Shown: positions 1 through 10,991 of the stretch, in pieces | How the letters are laid out: every line of letters starts with the position of its first letter | Numbering within the stretch: the stretch's first letter is position 1 | NCBI GenBank assembly: GCA_004298015.1 | Contig: SCSE01000023.1 | Location: 1-54,508, forward strand | Direction: 5' to 3' | DNA: 54,508 bases | Source of the DNA: Rhodanobacter sp. | Lineage (GTDB): Bacteria; Pseudomonadota; Gammaproteobacteria; Xanthomonadales; Rhodanobacteraceae | Program-made: the position numbers and the translations under genes | Notes under the pieces: generated by a model | Databases searched by the model: none | Told to the model about the DNA's origin: nothing | Seen by the model: the letters and a program-made list of their open reading frames with translations, nothing else

Positions 1-83
1 AAAGCGGGAATCCAGCGCCCCCGCGCCTTATGTAGCCTGCAAACGGCAGAAGTCACTGGATTCCTGCTTTCGCAGGAATGACG
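1..83. repeat. Dispersed palindromic repeat, left arm cut by the window edge
   Basis: The left arm (1-15, ending GGAATCCAG) pairs with the right arm at about 57-83 (CTGGATTCC ... GGAATGAC). A second, complete copy with the same GGAATCCAG/CTGGATTCC termini lies at 51781-51858, so this is a dispersed family rather than a chance hairpin. It resembles the intergenic 'GTCATTCC...GGAATGAC' elements common in Xanthomonadales. No coding content is seen. The family assignment is by eye. Confidence 0.7.
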
Positions 84-156
84 GAAAACGGGCCTCTCCG
101 CTTAAGTAAGTGCCATTCGGTTCGGAGTCAAGTCACCCATTGGTGCGACCACAACT

Positions 157-186
157 GCCGGTGCCCGCAAGGGCGCCGGTTTTTTT
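157..186 (+). terminator. Rho-independent terminator of an upstream gene
   Basis: A GC-rich stem (CCGGTGCCC, loop GCAA, GGGCGCCGG, one G-U pair) is followed directly by seven T residues at 180-186. It ends a transcript from left of the window; no gene is visible between position 1 and this hairpin. It also separates that transcript from ppnN, which starts at 288. Confidence 0.75.
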
Positions 187-287
187 CTGGACTGGCCATC
201 GGTTGGGCTACGCGTGACGTTATAGTGTGGCGCTTCACACTTGGCGGCCTCTCCCGGCCCGGTAAGCGTAAAAGGAGATCAACACGA

Positions 288-1688
288 ATGAACGACATCG
301 GCACCGCTGCGGCAAGTCAGGCCGCTACCGTCAGCGCCCGCATCTCGCCGGTCGGTGGGCTGGATATCCTCTCGCGTCATGAGGTCGCGCGTCTGCGCGG
401 CGCCAGCGACTCCGGCCTGCATGCCCTGCTGCGACGCTGTGCCCTCGCGGTGCTGACCTCCGGCAACATCAGCGATGACCCGCGGGCGATCCTCGAGCAG
501 TATCCGGATTTCGATATCCAGGTATTGCAGCAGGATCGGGGCATCAAGATCGAACTCAGCCACGCCCCGGCGCAGGCTTTTGTCGACGGGCAGATCATCC
601 GCGGCATCAACGAGCTGCTGGTCGCGGTGGTGCGGGACATCGTCTACGTCGCCACCCAGCTGGAGCAGGACGGCGGCGAGCTGGACGGTTCGGCAGGGCT
701 GACCCAGGACGTCTTCGCGATCCTGCGCAACGCGCGCATTCTCACGCCACAGATCGACCCCAATCTGGTGGTTTGCTGGGGCGGGCATTCGATTTCCCGC
801 GACGAGTACGAATACACCAAGCGCGTCGGTTACCAATTGGGCTTGCGCGGCATGGATATCTGCACCGGCTGCGGTCCGGGGGCGATGAAGGGGCCGATGA
901 AGGGGGCCACCATCGGTCACGCCAAGCAGCGCCGCCGCCGCAACCGTTACATCGGGATCACCGAGCCGGGCATTATCGCAGCCGAATCGCCAAACCCGAT
1001 CGTCAACCATCTGGTGATCATGCCGGATATCGAGAAGCGGCTCGAAGCGTTCGTGCGCATGGGACACGGCATCATCGTCTTTCCGGGCGGCGTCGGCACG
1101 GCCGAGGAGATTCTCTATCTGCTGGGCATTTTGTTGCATCCGGACAATGCGGACACCCCGTTTCCGCTGATCTTCACCGGGCCCAGGCAGTCGGCGGCCT
1201 ACTTCGAACAGATCGACCGCTTTCTGCGGCTGACCCTCGGTGACGACGTGGCGCGGCATTATCAGATCATCGTGGACGATCCTGCCGCCGTGGCGCGGGC
1301 GATGGTCAAGGGCATCGACAAGGTGCGCAACAACCGGCTCGATACCAAGGATGCGTTTTTCTTCAATTGGGCGTTGCAGATTCCCCTGAACTTCCAGTTG
1401 CCATTCGCTCCCACCCACGAGACCATGCGTGCGTTGCAGATCCATCGCGATCGCCCGAGGCATGAACTGGCGGCTGATTTGCGCCGGGCCTTTTCCGGCA
1501 TCGTGGCAGGCAATGTGAAGGAGCAGGGAGTACAGGCGATCGAGCGGTTTGGTCCGTTCGAGATCGATGGCGACGAAGAGATCATGCGCGCGCTGGACAA
1601 GTTGCTGCAGGCCTTCGTCGAACAGCAGCGGATGAAGTTGCCCGGTGGCGCTGCCTATGTACCGTGCTACCGCGTTTGCAACACCTGA
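288..1688 (+). CDS. ppnN: Pyrimidine/purine nucleotide 5'-monophosphate nucleosidase (LOG family, YgdH/PpnN)
   Basis: The product is 466 residues, close to the roughly 454 of E. coli PpnN. PpnN splits nucleoside 5'-monophosphates into base and ribose 5-phosphate in the cytosol and is a (p)ppGpp target in E. coli. The nucleotide-binding signature PGGVGTAEE is at about residues 266-274, and a Gly-rich segment (CTGCGPGAMKGPMKGA) lies near residue 200; both mark the lysine-decarboxylase-like LOG fold. The frame is open back to 78, but I chose ATG 288 because AAAGGAGAT at 271-279 is a good Shine-Dalgarno and the upstream translation does not look like this family. The gene stands alone; a tRNA-Asn gene follows. 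Assignment rests on family motifs and length. Confidence 0.9.
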   Translation: MNDIGTAAASQAATVSARISPVGGLDILSRHEVARLRGASDSGLHALLRRCALAVLTSGNISDDPRAILEQYPDFDIQVLQQDRGIKIELSHAPAQAFVDGQIIRGINELLVAVVRDIVYVATQLEQDGGELDGSAGLTQDVFAILRNARILTPQIDPNLVVCWGGHSISRDEYEYTKRVGYQLGLRGMDICTGCGPGAMKGPMKGATIGHAKQRRRRNRYIGITEPGIIAAESPNPIVNHLVIMPDIEKRLEAFVRMGHGIIVFPGGVGTAEEILYLLGILLHPDNADTPFPLIFTGPRQSAAYFEQIDRFLRLTLGDDVARHYQIIVDDPAAVARAMVKGIDKVRNNRLDTKDAFFFNWALQIPLNFQLPFAPTHETMRALQIHRDRPRHELAADLRRAFSGIVAGNVKEQGVQAIERFGPFEIDGDEEIMRALDKLLQAFVEQQRMKLPGGAAYVPCYRVCNT

Positions 1689-1718
1689 AAATCCAGCTCA
1701 TTATGAACCCGCGATGGC

Positions 1719-1747
1719 TTGACAGCAGGCAGGGTCGACGACAAACT
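1719..1747 (+). promoter_or_regulatory. Candidate sigma-70 promoter for tRNA-Asn
   Basis: A perfect TTGACA (1719-1724) is followed after 17 nt by CAAACT (1742-1747), a weak -10 that keeps the key A2 and T6. It lies 12 nt upstream of the mature tRNA 5' end. Confidence 0.5.
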
Positions 1748-1758
1748 ACGCAGCTCAC

Positions 1759-1835
1759 GCCCGAATAGCTCAGCTGGTTAGAGCACTTGACTGTTAATCA
1801 GGGGGTCGCTGGTTCGAGTCCAGCTTCGGGCGCCA
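1759..1835 (+). tRNA. tRNA-Asn (anticodon GTT)
   Basis: This is a full 77-nt cloverleaf. The acceptor stem is GCCCGAA/TTCGGGC with discriminator G and an encoded CCA. The D-arm reads AGCTCAGCTGGTTAGAGC, the anticodon loop CTGTTAA gives GTT, and the T-loop reads GGTTCGAGTCC. A strong bidirectional terminator follows at 1845-1872. Confidence 0.97.
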
Positions 1836-1844
1836 GATACGATG

Positions 1845-1872
1845 AAAAAACCGGCATTGATGCCGGTTTTTT
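1845..1872. terminator. Bidirectional terminator between tRNA-Asn and the pseudopilin gene
   Basis: AAAAAACCGGCA, loop TTGA, TGCCGGTTTTTT is a perfect 12-bp inverted repeat with A and T tracts on the two sides. It can end the tRNA on the plus strand and the pseudopilin gene, which stops at 1891, on the minus strand. Confidence 0.9.
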
Positions 1873-1890
1873 CGTTTCGCGCAGCATCGA

Positions 1891-2451
1891 TCAGCTGGCG
1901 GCAGCACAGATGGCCGCCTGATGCTTGCTGGCCGGACTGCTGCGCACGCGGCCGGCGTTGGAGACCACCACACTCAGAGCCTGTTCGGCCGGATTCTCGC
2001 TGCAGAAGAGCAGGGTAAGATTGCTGCCGCTGGCGCTGCCGTCGGGGCCGAAGCGCACGTAGCGTCTTCGTACGCTGCCGAGTATCGTCAATCCGGCCTT
2101 GTAGGCATGTCCTACATACAGCGCGGTGCTGTCCGGCTGATGGTCGCCATCGCGGTCGTGGGCAAGCAGCCAGCCATGGTCCCAGCGCATTGTACCGCTG
2201 CAGCGGCGGCCGTCGCGGCTGGGACAGAGCAGGGTACGCCGGCCGCTGGTCACCGCGGCCTCGCGGGCATGCATCAAGGCTGCAATGAAGTCCAGCTGCG
2301 CGACCTGCAACTGGCTGCGGTTGAGCAGGCGGTGCATTGGCGGCACCGCCATACTGGTCAATGCCGCCACGATCGCCAGCACCATGATCTGTTCGATCAA
2401 GGTTATGCCGGCCTGCGTTTTGCGGGTGTCAGAACCTGGTCTGTCCACCAT
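1891..2451 (-). CDS. GspH/FimT-family type IV minor pseudopilin
   Basis: The product is 186 residues. A short charged leader (MVDRPGSDTRKTQAG) is followed by the type IV pilin methylation and cleavage motif, G15 | ITLIEQ, with Glu at mature position 5. A 20-residue hydrophobic helix (about residues 21-40) comes next, then a soluble C-terminal domain of GspH/FimT type containing a D-R-D-G-D segment. It would be processed by a PilD-like prepilin peptidase and inserted in the inner membrane or pilus. I chose ATG 2451 because GGAG lies 7 nt upstream on the minus strand; longer in-frame starts to 2529 give an unlikely leader. No other pilus gene is nearby, so it is an orphan between tRNA-Asn and uvrB. 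Which pilus or secretion machine it joins is unknown. Confidence 0.8.
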   Translation of the reverse strand: MVDRPGSDTRKTQAGITLIEQIMVLAIVAALTSMAVPPMHRLLNRSQLQVAQLDFIAALMHAREAAVTSGRRTLLCPSRDGRRCSGTMRWDHGWLLAHDRDGDHQPDSTALYVGHAYKAGLTILGSVRRRYVRFGPDGSASGSNLTLLFCSENPAEQALSVVVSNAGRVRSSPASKHQAAICAAAS

Positions 2452-2542
2452 GGCGTTGCTCCGTGCGCTGCCCAGGATCTCCATGGTGGCGCGACGAGCG
2501 GCATTGGCGCAGAGGTGATCGCGGAACACGCCGTGGGGCCGT

Positions 2543-2594
2543 GCTGACAGCCGCTGTCAGCTGGGGCGATTTAAAATGTGGGAACATGCCCACA
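2543..2594. promoter_or_regulatory. Two inverted repeats upstream of uvrB
   Basis: The first dyad is GCTGACAG-CCG-CTGTCAGC (2543-2561), a perfect 8-bp pair. The second is TGTGGG-N6-CCCACA (2577-2594), ending 10 nt before the uvrB start. A TAAAAT at 2572-2577 could be a -10. The dyads do not match the E. coli LexA box (CTGT-N8-ACAG) or the Xanthomonas box (TTAG-N6-TACTA), so the regulator is not identified. Confidence 0.45.
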
Positions 2595-2604
2595 CCTGTC
2601 AGTG

Positions 2605-4623
<2,019 letters not shown>

Positions 4624-4651
4624 ATCAGTAATTCTCGCTGTGCGTGGGATA

Positions 4652-4680
4652 TTGTCGTGTGCCCGCGGCTGCCGTATACT
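4652..4680 (+). promoter_or_regulatory. Sigma-70 promoter of tRNA-Val
   Basis: TTGTCG (4652-4657), a 17-nt spacer and TATACT (4675-4680) make a good sigma-70 promoter. It is followed by a GC-rich GCGCGGCTCGCGCGGC discriminator region typical of stable-RNA genes. The tRNA starts 29 nt after the -10. Confidence 0.75.
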
Positions 4681-4709
4681 GCGCGGCTCGCGCGGCAAGC
4701 CGGTGCGAC

Positions 4710-4784
4710 GGGCGGTTAGCTCAGCGGTAGAGCACTTCCTTGACATGGAAGGGGTCACAAGTTCGATCCTTGTACCGCCCACCA
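4710..4784 (+). tRNA. tRNA-Val (anticodon GAC)
   Basis: This is a 75-nt cloverleaf. The acceptor stem is GGGCGGT/ACCGCCC with an encoded ACCA end, the anticodon stem-loop is CTTCC-TTGACAT-GGAAG giving GAC, and the T-loop is AGTTCGATCCT. It lies 86 nt behind uvrB with its own promoter. Confidence 0.97.
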
Positions 4785-4797
4785 ATTCAACAACCCC

Positions 4798-4826
4798 AGA
4801 AAGGCTGCCCCACCGGCGGCCTTTCT
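4798..4826 (+). terminator. Hairpin after tRNA-Val, probable terminator
   Basis: AGAAAGGC pairs perfectly with GCCTTTCT around a GC-rich 13-nt loop. The T tract behind it is poor (GCGTTTGG), so termination efficiency is uncertain. Confidence 0.5.
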
Positions 4827-5007
4827 GCGTTTGGCCGGAGATGGCGGCCCGGTCCGGCGCCGTGCAATGGCATGTCGTCCAAATCCTCCAGACATAGCGG
4901 CCTGAGGCCGGCCTGGCCTTCCGGCAGCTGGTCAGCGCGCACGGCGACATCATACGTGGTATGTGTATCCCATCACGGGATGTCATGGGAAGTCCTTGGG
5001 GGATGGC

Positions 5008-8000
5008 ATGACCCACGGCCAACGGTATTCGCGGTTTCCGGCAGGACGAACGTTTTCAAGTCGCCTGGGGGTGTGGCTGGTGCCTGCCCTCGGGGTCATG
5101 GATGTTCTGCTTGCGTGGGTATCGGACGCGTTCACGGCATCGCGCCTGGGGGTCGACATGGCCCTGGTATTGCTGGCGTTGTCGGCCGGGTTTCTTGCGC
5201 GCGGCCAGTATCGCCGTGGACGCCTGCTGGCCTTGTCCGGCAGCGCACTGGCTCTTGTGCTGATCCTGGTCAACGGGTTGTCGGCGCCATTGTCACCTCT
5301 GCTGTGTGCGGTCATCCTGCTGTTGCCCGCGGCGCTGGTTTTCGGCCGCGGCTGGCGTGGCTCGGTTCGGGCCGTTACCCGGGGCATGGCAACCGCCACC
5401 TTTTTTGCCGGGTTGGCCTATCTGTCTGGCGCATTGACCGAGCCGGCCGTCATCAGCGGCTCACATCCGGACTTGCCCCATACCCTGGCGCTGGGTTGGC
5501 TGGGATGGAGCTTCGCGACGATGGATCGGCGACGGCCGTGGCGGGTAGCCATGGTCACGCCTGCGGTGTTGTCAGGCGTGGGTTGGATGGGGTTGTTGGG
5601 TTGCCTGATCTACCTGACCCGACCGATGCCGGACGACACGGGGTTTGTGCCGATCACCATCGACAACGCGCTGGCTTTCGTGCTGATGGGGCATGCCTTG
5701 TGGCTGCTGGCGGCACGACGTCCACATCACGCGTGGCGGGTTGGTTTGCTGAGTGTCCCGCTGGCGCTGATTTCGATGATTTCCACCGATCTGGGTCGTC
5801 CGGACTTCATGGCAGGACTGTTTTTTCCAGCGGGAAGCCCCTTTGCCGAAGCGATGACTTATGCGCACGTTTTGCCGGTAACCGGTATTGCCTTGCTGCT
5901 GGCGGAATTCGGTCTGATCGCGGCGAGCCTGGCAAGGGGCCATCATGCATGGTCGAGTGCGCTATGGGGAAGCGGGCTGCTGGTAACCATTGCTGGCGGT
6001 CTCACCCTGATCGCCTGCCTGTTCAATGTGATGACAGGTATTTCGCCGGAGGGAAACTATCTGCCGATTCTTATGCCGGTAGCCACCGGCATCCTGATAC
6101 TTGGATTCGGGCTATTGGCCAGCAATCCGCGATCGCCGTGGGAAAGTTATTACCGGACCTTCATTTTTCCGGCAGTAATGGGGCTGTTGACGGTGTTTTT
6201 GTCGCTGCTGCTGTGGCGTTCGCTGGATGCCCGGCAGAACCAGCTGCAGCAGGAGGCGGCACGGAGTTACCGTCGCAGTGTCGTGACCGCCTTGCGGCTG
6301 GGCATGGAGACGCAGGTGCTGGCGATCGAGCACGTTGCCGTGCGCCTGTCGAGTGTTCCCCGGGAGGTGCGAAATCCCATTTTCGATGTCGATGCCAAGC
6401 ATTATCTGCGCGAGATGGCGGGACTTTACGCACTGGGCTACGCCAACGCGCAGCGCCAACTGCAGGATGTCCACGTGCAGGCATCGCTCGCGGTAAAGTC
6501 CGGCGTGCCGCTGGACTTCGCGCCGGCGCGCAAGCGGGTGTTTGATCTTGCTGACCGTACTGGACGACCGGAATTGAGCAAGCCTCTCACCTTGCTGACC
6601 GGCCAACTGGGGCAATGGGTGGTAGTCCCGGTCAAGGTGCGTACCGAGGTACAGGGATACGTCGTCGGCGCGTTCGACCTCAAGCGTCTGTTTCCCCGGT
6701 TGCTGGCGACCTTGCCAGACAAGCGAGGGATTGAGATAGCTCAGCACGGGACGCTGCTTTACAGCCGCGGAAAGATTGCGGCGGACGCAGTGCCCTTGCG
6801 GACGCAGATTTCACTCTACGGTCAGCATTGGCAGGTTGCCATGTACCCGGTGCGAGAAGACGCCGCGGACGATATTCCGGAGCTGGTTCTGTTGCTCGGG
6901 TTTGCGCTTGGTGGACTGCTCGCGGTGGCGCTGCGGCTGTCAGCGCTGTTCCGTGAGCGGGCACGCCTCGCGGAGGCGCGTTCCGCGCAAATGCGTGAAC
7001 AGATCAAGGCCCGCGAGATAGCGCAATTCGCGCTTGCCGATTCCGAGCGAAACCTGACCGCCGTACTGGAGAGCATTACCGATGGCGTGCTGGTGGTGGA
7101 TCGGCAGTGGCGCTACACCTATGTCAATCCACAGGCGGCCAGGATGCTGGATGCCGATGTGGACAGCCTGATCGGCAGCAGTTGCCTGCGGGCTTTTCCC
7201 GACGTGGCGGGCAATGAGCTGGCAGGGAGCTGGGTCATCGATGCCTGGAAACGCGCGGCGCAGAAAAATGTGCCGGTGACGCTGGAGACAGCCTACGATT
7301 TCGGCCGCCGCTGGTACGGTATGTGTGCTTACCCACACCGCGATGGCCTTACGGTCTATCTGCAGGACATCTCGATCCGCAAACGCCACGAACGGGCATT
7401 GCAGCAGCAGGATGCCGAATACCGGCATGCACAGGCGCTGGCCCATCTCGGCAGTTGGGAGCTGCATTTGAAGACGGGTGAGCTGCACTGGTCGCCGGAG
7501 ACCTGCGCGATCTTCGGCGTCGAGCGCAGCCCTGGCCGCGGCGGCGTCGAGATCCTTCGCAGTCGGGTGCATCCCGATGACTTGCCGGCGCTGATCGACG
7601 CACAGAATCGGTTGCATCAGGGCGCGGCGGATATCGATATGCAGTATCGGATCATCCGCCCGGATGGCGAGGTACGCGTCTTGCGCGAACTGGGCTCGTT
7701 GAGGCTGGGGGAAGACGAGCCGGTGGCTGCCGGTGCGGTGCAGGACATCACCGAACAGCAGCGGGCCGAGATGGCTTTGCGGCAGGCACGCGACGACCTG
7801 GAGCACGCGCTTGAGGCAACCCGTCTGGTGATGGACAGCGCACCGGATGTCATCCTGGTGCTGAATCGTGACGGGTACTTTCTCCAGGTCAGTGCCGCGG
7901 CGCAGCGGATGTGGGGCTATGCGCCCGAGGCGCTGGTGGGCGAGTCCATCATGACGCTGGTGCATGCCGACGATCGGGAGGCGACCCTTGCCGCCATGAT

Positions 8001-10512
8001 GGAGGTGGTGGCGGGAACACCCAACCCGGATTTCCGCAATCGCAATGTGACCCGCGATGGTCGCGTCCTTCACATGCAGTGGTCCGGGGTCTGGTCGGCG
8101 CAGGCGCAGTGCCTGTACCTGGTGGGTCGCGATCACACCGACCTGCAGCGGGCGGAGGATACGGATGCCCGCCAGCGCCAGATACTTGGCGCCATCGCCC
8201 GGCAACAGCCGCTGTCCGATGTACTTGAGTCGATCGTGCACGCCTACGAAGCGCACCATCCCGATGCGTTGTGCACGATCCTGTTGTTGCGCGATGGCTG
8301 CATGCATCATGGAGCGGCGCCGAGTGTGGCCCCTGCGTACTGCCGCGGCATTGACGGTTCACCGATCGGTCCGGTCGCGGGTTCCTGCGGCACGGCGGCC
8401 TGGCGCGAGGAGCGGGTGGTGGTTGCGGATATCGCCAACGATCCACTGTGGGCAGACTATGCGACTCTGGCGTTGCAACACGGTCTGCGGGCATGCTGGT
8501 CAACACCGATTCGGGCGCGTGATGGCGGCGTGTTGGGCACCTTTGCGGTCTATTACCGCGAGACACGCGAACCCGGACCGGAGGAAATGGCCGGCCTCGA
8601 TACGCTGGCATTGCTGGCCGGTGTCGCCATCGAGCATGAACAGGCATTTCAGCGATTGAGCGAGAGTGAACAACGCTTCCGCTCCTTGTTCGAGCATCAT
8701 CCCGACGGTGTGTTCGCGCTGGATGTCGCTGGCCGACTGTTGCAGGCCAATGCGACGGCTGGCGCGCTGCTAGGTGAGGTAAACAGACCGGGCGACCCGT
8801 TTGTTGAACGCTTTGCGAAGGCTGAGCTGTCCCGCGTTCAGAGTCTGCTGGTGGCGTCCGTGGCCGGTGAGCCGGGTCGTCTGGAAGTGGCGGCACAGGA
8901 TGCGTGGGGCAATGCGTTTCCGGCGCAGTTGGTGACTATCCCGATTCGCGTGGAAGGGCAGTCGCATGGCGTCTTCGCCGTGTTGCAGGATCAACGCGAG
9001 CTGCGTCATGCTCAGCGTGCGATGGTCAGCCAGCTGGCGCTGATTTCGGCGATTGCGGACAGTGTGGGTGACGGTCTGGTAGCGGTGGATATGCAGCAAC
9101 GGCCAACCTTTCTCAACCGCGTGGCGTCGCACTTGCTGGGCTTTCCTGCGGAAACCATGCCAGGCAAGCGGGAACTACCCGCCGGGATGCTGGTGCCGCT
9201 GCAGGAAGTTTTGCGCGGTGCAGGCGAGATGTCCGATGACGACGCCCATTTTGGTGCCTCGGGCAAGCGCGAGCTCGAGGTGGCTTACCTCGTCACTCCG
9301 GTGAGCATCAACGGCCAGCTGGCTGGCGCGGTGATGGCGTTTCGCGACATCGCCAAACTCAAGGCCGTACAGCGGGTGTTGCAGCAGCGCGATCGCTTCT
9401 TTCAAATGTCGCAGGAGGTGTTCTGCATCGCCGATCCGCTGAGTGGGCGTTTCCTGCAGGTAAACCCGGCCTATGCGCGCCTGCTTGGTTATGACGAGAC
9501 GACGATGCTGGCGATCCCCTATCTGGATTTGCTGCACCCGTCGGATCGGAAGTTGGCAGAACAGTCGATCGATCGACAGATGGACGGCGGGGAGGTCATT
9601 TCAGCCTTGCTTACCCGTATGCGTTGCGCCGACGGCAGCTATCGCTGGCTGGAATGGAACTCCATCACCGGACCGGACGGGCTGCTGTATGGCGCGGCGC
9701 GCGACACCACCGCCCGACGCGAGGCGGACGAAGCACTGGCCAGGGCGATGGAGGATTTGCGCATTCGCAACCGTGAGTTGCAGGATTTTGCCTACGTGGC
9801 TTCGCATGACCTGCAGGAGCCGCTGCGCAAGATCCAGACGTTCTCCGACCGCCTGCAGTCGCGACTTGCCAGCACGCTGGAAGCCTCCTCGCTCGACTAT
9901 CTGCAACGGATGAGTCGGGCTGCCTCGCGCATACAGACCCTGATCAACGACTTGCTGGCCTATTCGCGCGCAGGAAGCAGTCAGGCGAGTATGCGGAACG
10001 TGGACTTGTCCGAGGTGCTGGCGTCGGTCATCGACGATCTCCAGGAGCGTGTCGAGGCTGCGGCTGCGAGTATCGAGGTGGGTGCGTTGCCGACCCTTCG
10101 GGCCGACCCCACGCAGATGCGGCAGCTGTTGCAGAACCTGCTGGCCAACGCACTCAAATTCAGGGCCGCCGAACGAGCTTGCCGGATACGCATCGCAGCG
10201 CGTGAACTCACGCCGGTCGAGGGTGCCGAGGGCGGCCGCTGGGAGCTTCGCGTGGAGGATAACGGCATCGGTTTCGACGAAGGCTATGCCGAGCGCATCT
10301 TTGCACCGTTTCAGCGACTGCACCCACGCAACCGGTTTGAGGGTACCGGCATCGGTCTGGCCATCGTACGCCGGATTGCCGAACGCCACGGTGGATCGGT
10401 TCGTGCCGAAGGCCATACTGGACAAGGCGCCAGTTTTGTTGTCACTCTTTCCTCCGGGCCGTCGGTGGAGTCGGCACGGATCAAGGGGGCCAGTTCGTTT
10501 ATCGAAAGCTGA
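5008..10512 (+). CDS. Giant membrane-bound multi-PAS/GAF hybrid-type sensor histidine kinase
   Basis: The product is 1834 residues from ATG 5008 (GGGGGA at 4998-5003); GTG 4963 is an in-frame alternative. Residues 1-400 hold about a dozen hydrophobic helices. Next comes an extracytoplasmic CHASE-like sensor of about 200 residues and another membrane helix (ELVLLLGFALGGLLAVALRL). Then follow PAS1 (about 678-790), PAS2 (805-918, PAS_3 type with VHPDD), PAS3 (935-1048), GAF (1058-1211) and PAS4 to PAS6 (1215-1570). The HisKA domain has YVASHDLQEPLRKI with phospho-acceptor His1600. The HATPase has its N-box at LLQNLLANALKF and G boxes at DNGIGF and GTGIGLAIV. There is no receiver domain in the protein. 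The ligand is unknown. It is co-directional with two receiver-domain genes 20 nt downstream, which are the likely phosphotransfer partners. Confidence 0.85.
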   Translation: MTHGQRYSRFPAGRTFSSRLGVWLVPALGVMDVLLAWVSDAFTASRLGVDMALVLLALSAGFLARGQYRRGRLLALSGSALALVLILVNGLSAPLSPLLCAVILLLPAALVFGRGWRGSVRAVTRGMATATFFAGLAYLSGALTEPAVISGSHPDLPHTLALGWLGWSFATMDRRRPWRVAMVTPAVLSGVGWMGLLGCLIYLTRPMPDDTGFVPITIDNALAFVLMGHALWLLAARRPHHAWRVGLLSVPLALISMISTDLGRPDFMAGLFFPAGSPFAEAMTYAHVLPVTGIALLLAEFGLIAASLARGHHAWSSALWGSGLLVTIAGGLTLIACLFNVMTGISPEGNYLPILMPVATGILILGFGLLASNPRSPWESYYRTFIFPAVMGLLTVFLSLLLWRSLDARQNQLQQEAARSYRRSVVTALRLGMETQVLAIEHVAVRLSSVPREVRNPIFDVDAKHYLREMAGLYALGYANAQRQLQDVHVQASLAVKSGVPLDFAPARKRVFDLADRTGRPELSKPLTLLTGQLGQWVVVPVKVRTEVQGYVVGAFDLKRLFPRLLATLPDKRGIEIAQHGTLLYSRGKIAADAVPLRTQISLYGQHWQVAMYPVREDAADDIPELVLLLGFALGGLLAVALRLSALFRERARLAEARSAQMREQIKAREIAQFALADSERNLTAVLESITDGVLVVDRQWRYTYVNPQAARMLDADVDSLIGSSCLRAFPDVAGNELAGSWVIDAWKRAAQKNVPVTLETAYDFGRRWYGMCAYPHRDGLTVYLQDISIRKRHERALQQQDAEYRHAQALAHLGSWELHLKTGELHWSPETCAIFGVERSPGRGGVEILRSRVHPDDLPALIDAQNRLHQGAADIDMQYRIIRPDGEVRVLRELGSLRLGEDEPVAAGAVQDITEQQRAEMALRQARDDLEHALEATRLVMDSAPDVILVLNRDGYFLQVSAAAQRMWGYAPEALVGESIMTLVHADDREATLAAMMEVVAGTPNPDFRNRNVTRDGRVLHMQWSGVWSAQAQCLYLVGRDHTDLQRAEDTDARQRQILGAIARQQPLSDVLESIVHAYEAHHPDALCTILLLRDGCMHHGAAPSVAPAYCRGIDGSPIGPVAGSCGTAAWREERVVVADIANDPLWADYATLALQHGLRACWSTPIRARDGGVLGTFAVYYRETREPGPEEMAGLDTLALLAGVAIEHEQAFQRLSESEQRFRSLFEHHPDGVFALDVAGRLLQANATAGALLGEVNRPGDPFVERFAKAELSRVQSLLVASVAGEPGRLEVAAQDAWGNAFPAQLVTIPIRVEGQSHGVFAVLQDQRELRHAQRAMVSQLALISAIADSVGDGLVAVDMQQRPTFLNRVASHLLGFPAETMPGKRELPAGMLVPLQEVLRGAGEMSDDDAHFGASGKRELEVAYLVTPVSINGQLAGAVMAFRDIAKLKAVQRVLQQRDRFFQMSQEVFCIADPLSGRFLQVNPAYARLLGYDETTMLAIPYLDLLHPSDRKLAEQSIDRQMDGGEVISALLTRMRCADGSYRWLEWNSITGPDGLLYGAARDTTARREADEALARAMEDLRIRNRELQDFAYVASHDLQEPLRKIQTFSDRLQSRLASTLEASSLDYLQRMSRAASRIQTLINDLLAYSRAGSSQASMRNVDLSEVLASVIDDLQERVEAAAASIEVGALPTLRADPTQMRQLLQNLLANALKFRAAERACRIRIAARELTPVEGAEGGRWELRVEDNGIGFDEGYAERIFAPFQRLHPRNRFEGTGIGLAIVRRIAERHGGSVRAEGHTGQGASFVVTLSSGPSVESARIKGASSFIES

Positions 10513-10532
10513 TTTTCTCCAGGAGCGGATAG

Positions 10533-10991
10533 ATGACGCAGGTTTGCGACACGATCACCATCCTCATGGCCGAGGACGACATGGACGATCGGCTGTTGTT
10601 CAAGGAAGCTTTCAACGAGAGTTGGGCCGAGGTTGCACTGGAATTCGTCGACGACGGTGTTGAATTGATGCAGCGACTGGAGGACCTCTTTGCCGACCGC
10701 CCTCGGCGACTTCCCGACCTGTTGTTGCTGGATCTGAACATGCCGAGGATGGATGGCCGCGAAGCCCTGCAGGCAATTCGCGAACACTCCGGATTGAAGC
10801 ATTTGCCGGTGATCATCTTTACCACTTCACGAGCCGAACTCGATGTTCTGATCAGCTATCAGCTCGGTGCGAACTCCTATGTGACAAAACCCAATCGCTA
10901 CGACGAATTGGTCCAGTTGCTACGTTCCATGGAACTGTACTGGACAGAGACGGTGGAGCTTCCCTCCGACCGGCATGGCGATGTCGAGTGA
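10533..10991 (+). CDS. Single-domain (Rcp1-like) response regulator
   Basis: The 152-residue protein is only a CheY-like receiver, without an output domain. The acidic pocket is E14-D15-D16, the phospho-acceptor is Asp67 in LLLLDLNMP, the switch Thr lies in IIFTTSRAE and the conserved Lys in VTKPNRYDEL. The long loop after the first strand is typical of Rcp1-type regulators paired with phytochrome-like kinases. AGGAG in the 20-nt gap behind the kinase gene supports the ATG. Its stop overlaps the GTG start of the next gene (GTGA), indicating translational coupling. It probably shuttles phosphate from the upstream kinase or acts as a phosphate sink; the target is not shown by the sequence. Confidence 0.85.
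   Translation: MTQVCDTITILMAEDDMDDRLLFKEAFNESWAEVALEFVDDGVELMQRLEDLFADRPRRLPDLLLLDLNMPRMDGREALQAIREHSGLKHLPVIIFTTSRAELDVLISYQLGANSYVTKPNRYDELVQLLRSMELYWTETVELPSDRHGDVE

Noticed and set aside
84..156. A possible 3' end of a tRNA before the first terminator (GGTTCGGAGTC ... GACCACA)
   Set aside because: No acceptor, D or anticodon arm can be folded and the T-loop does not fit.
78..287. N-terminal extension of ppnN to position 78
   Set aside because: It would be translated through the terminator hairpin and T tract at 157-186 and has no family resemblance; ATG 288 has a strong Shine-Dalgarno.
2541..2580. LexA/SOS box upstream of uvrB
   Set aside because: The dyad has a 3-nt spacer and does not fit CTGT-N8-ACAG or TTAG-N6-TACTA.
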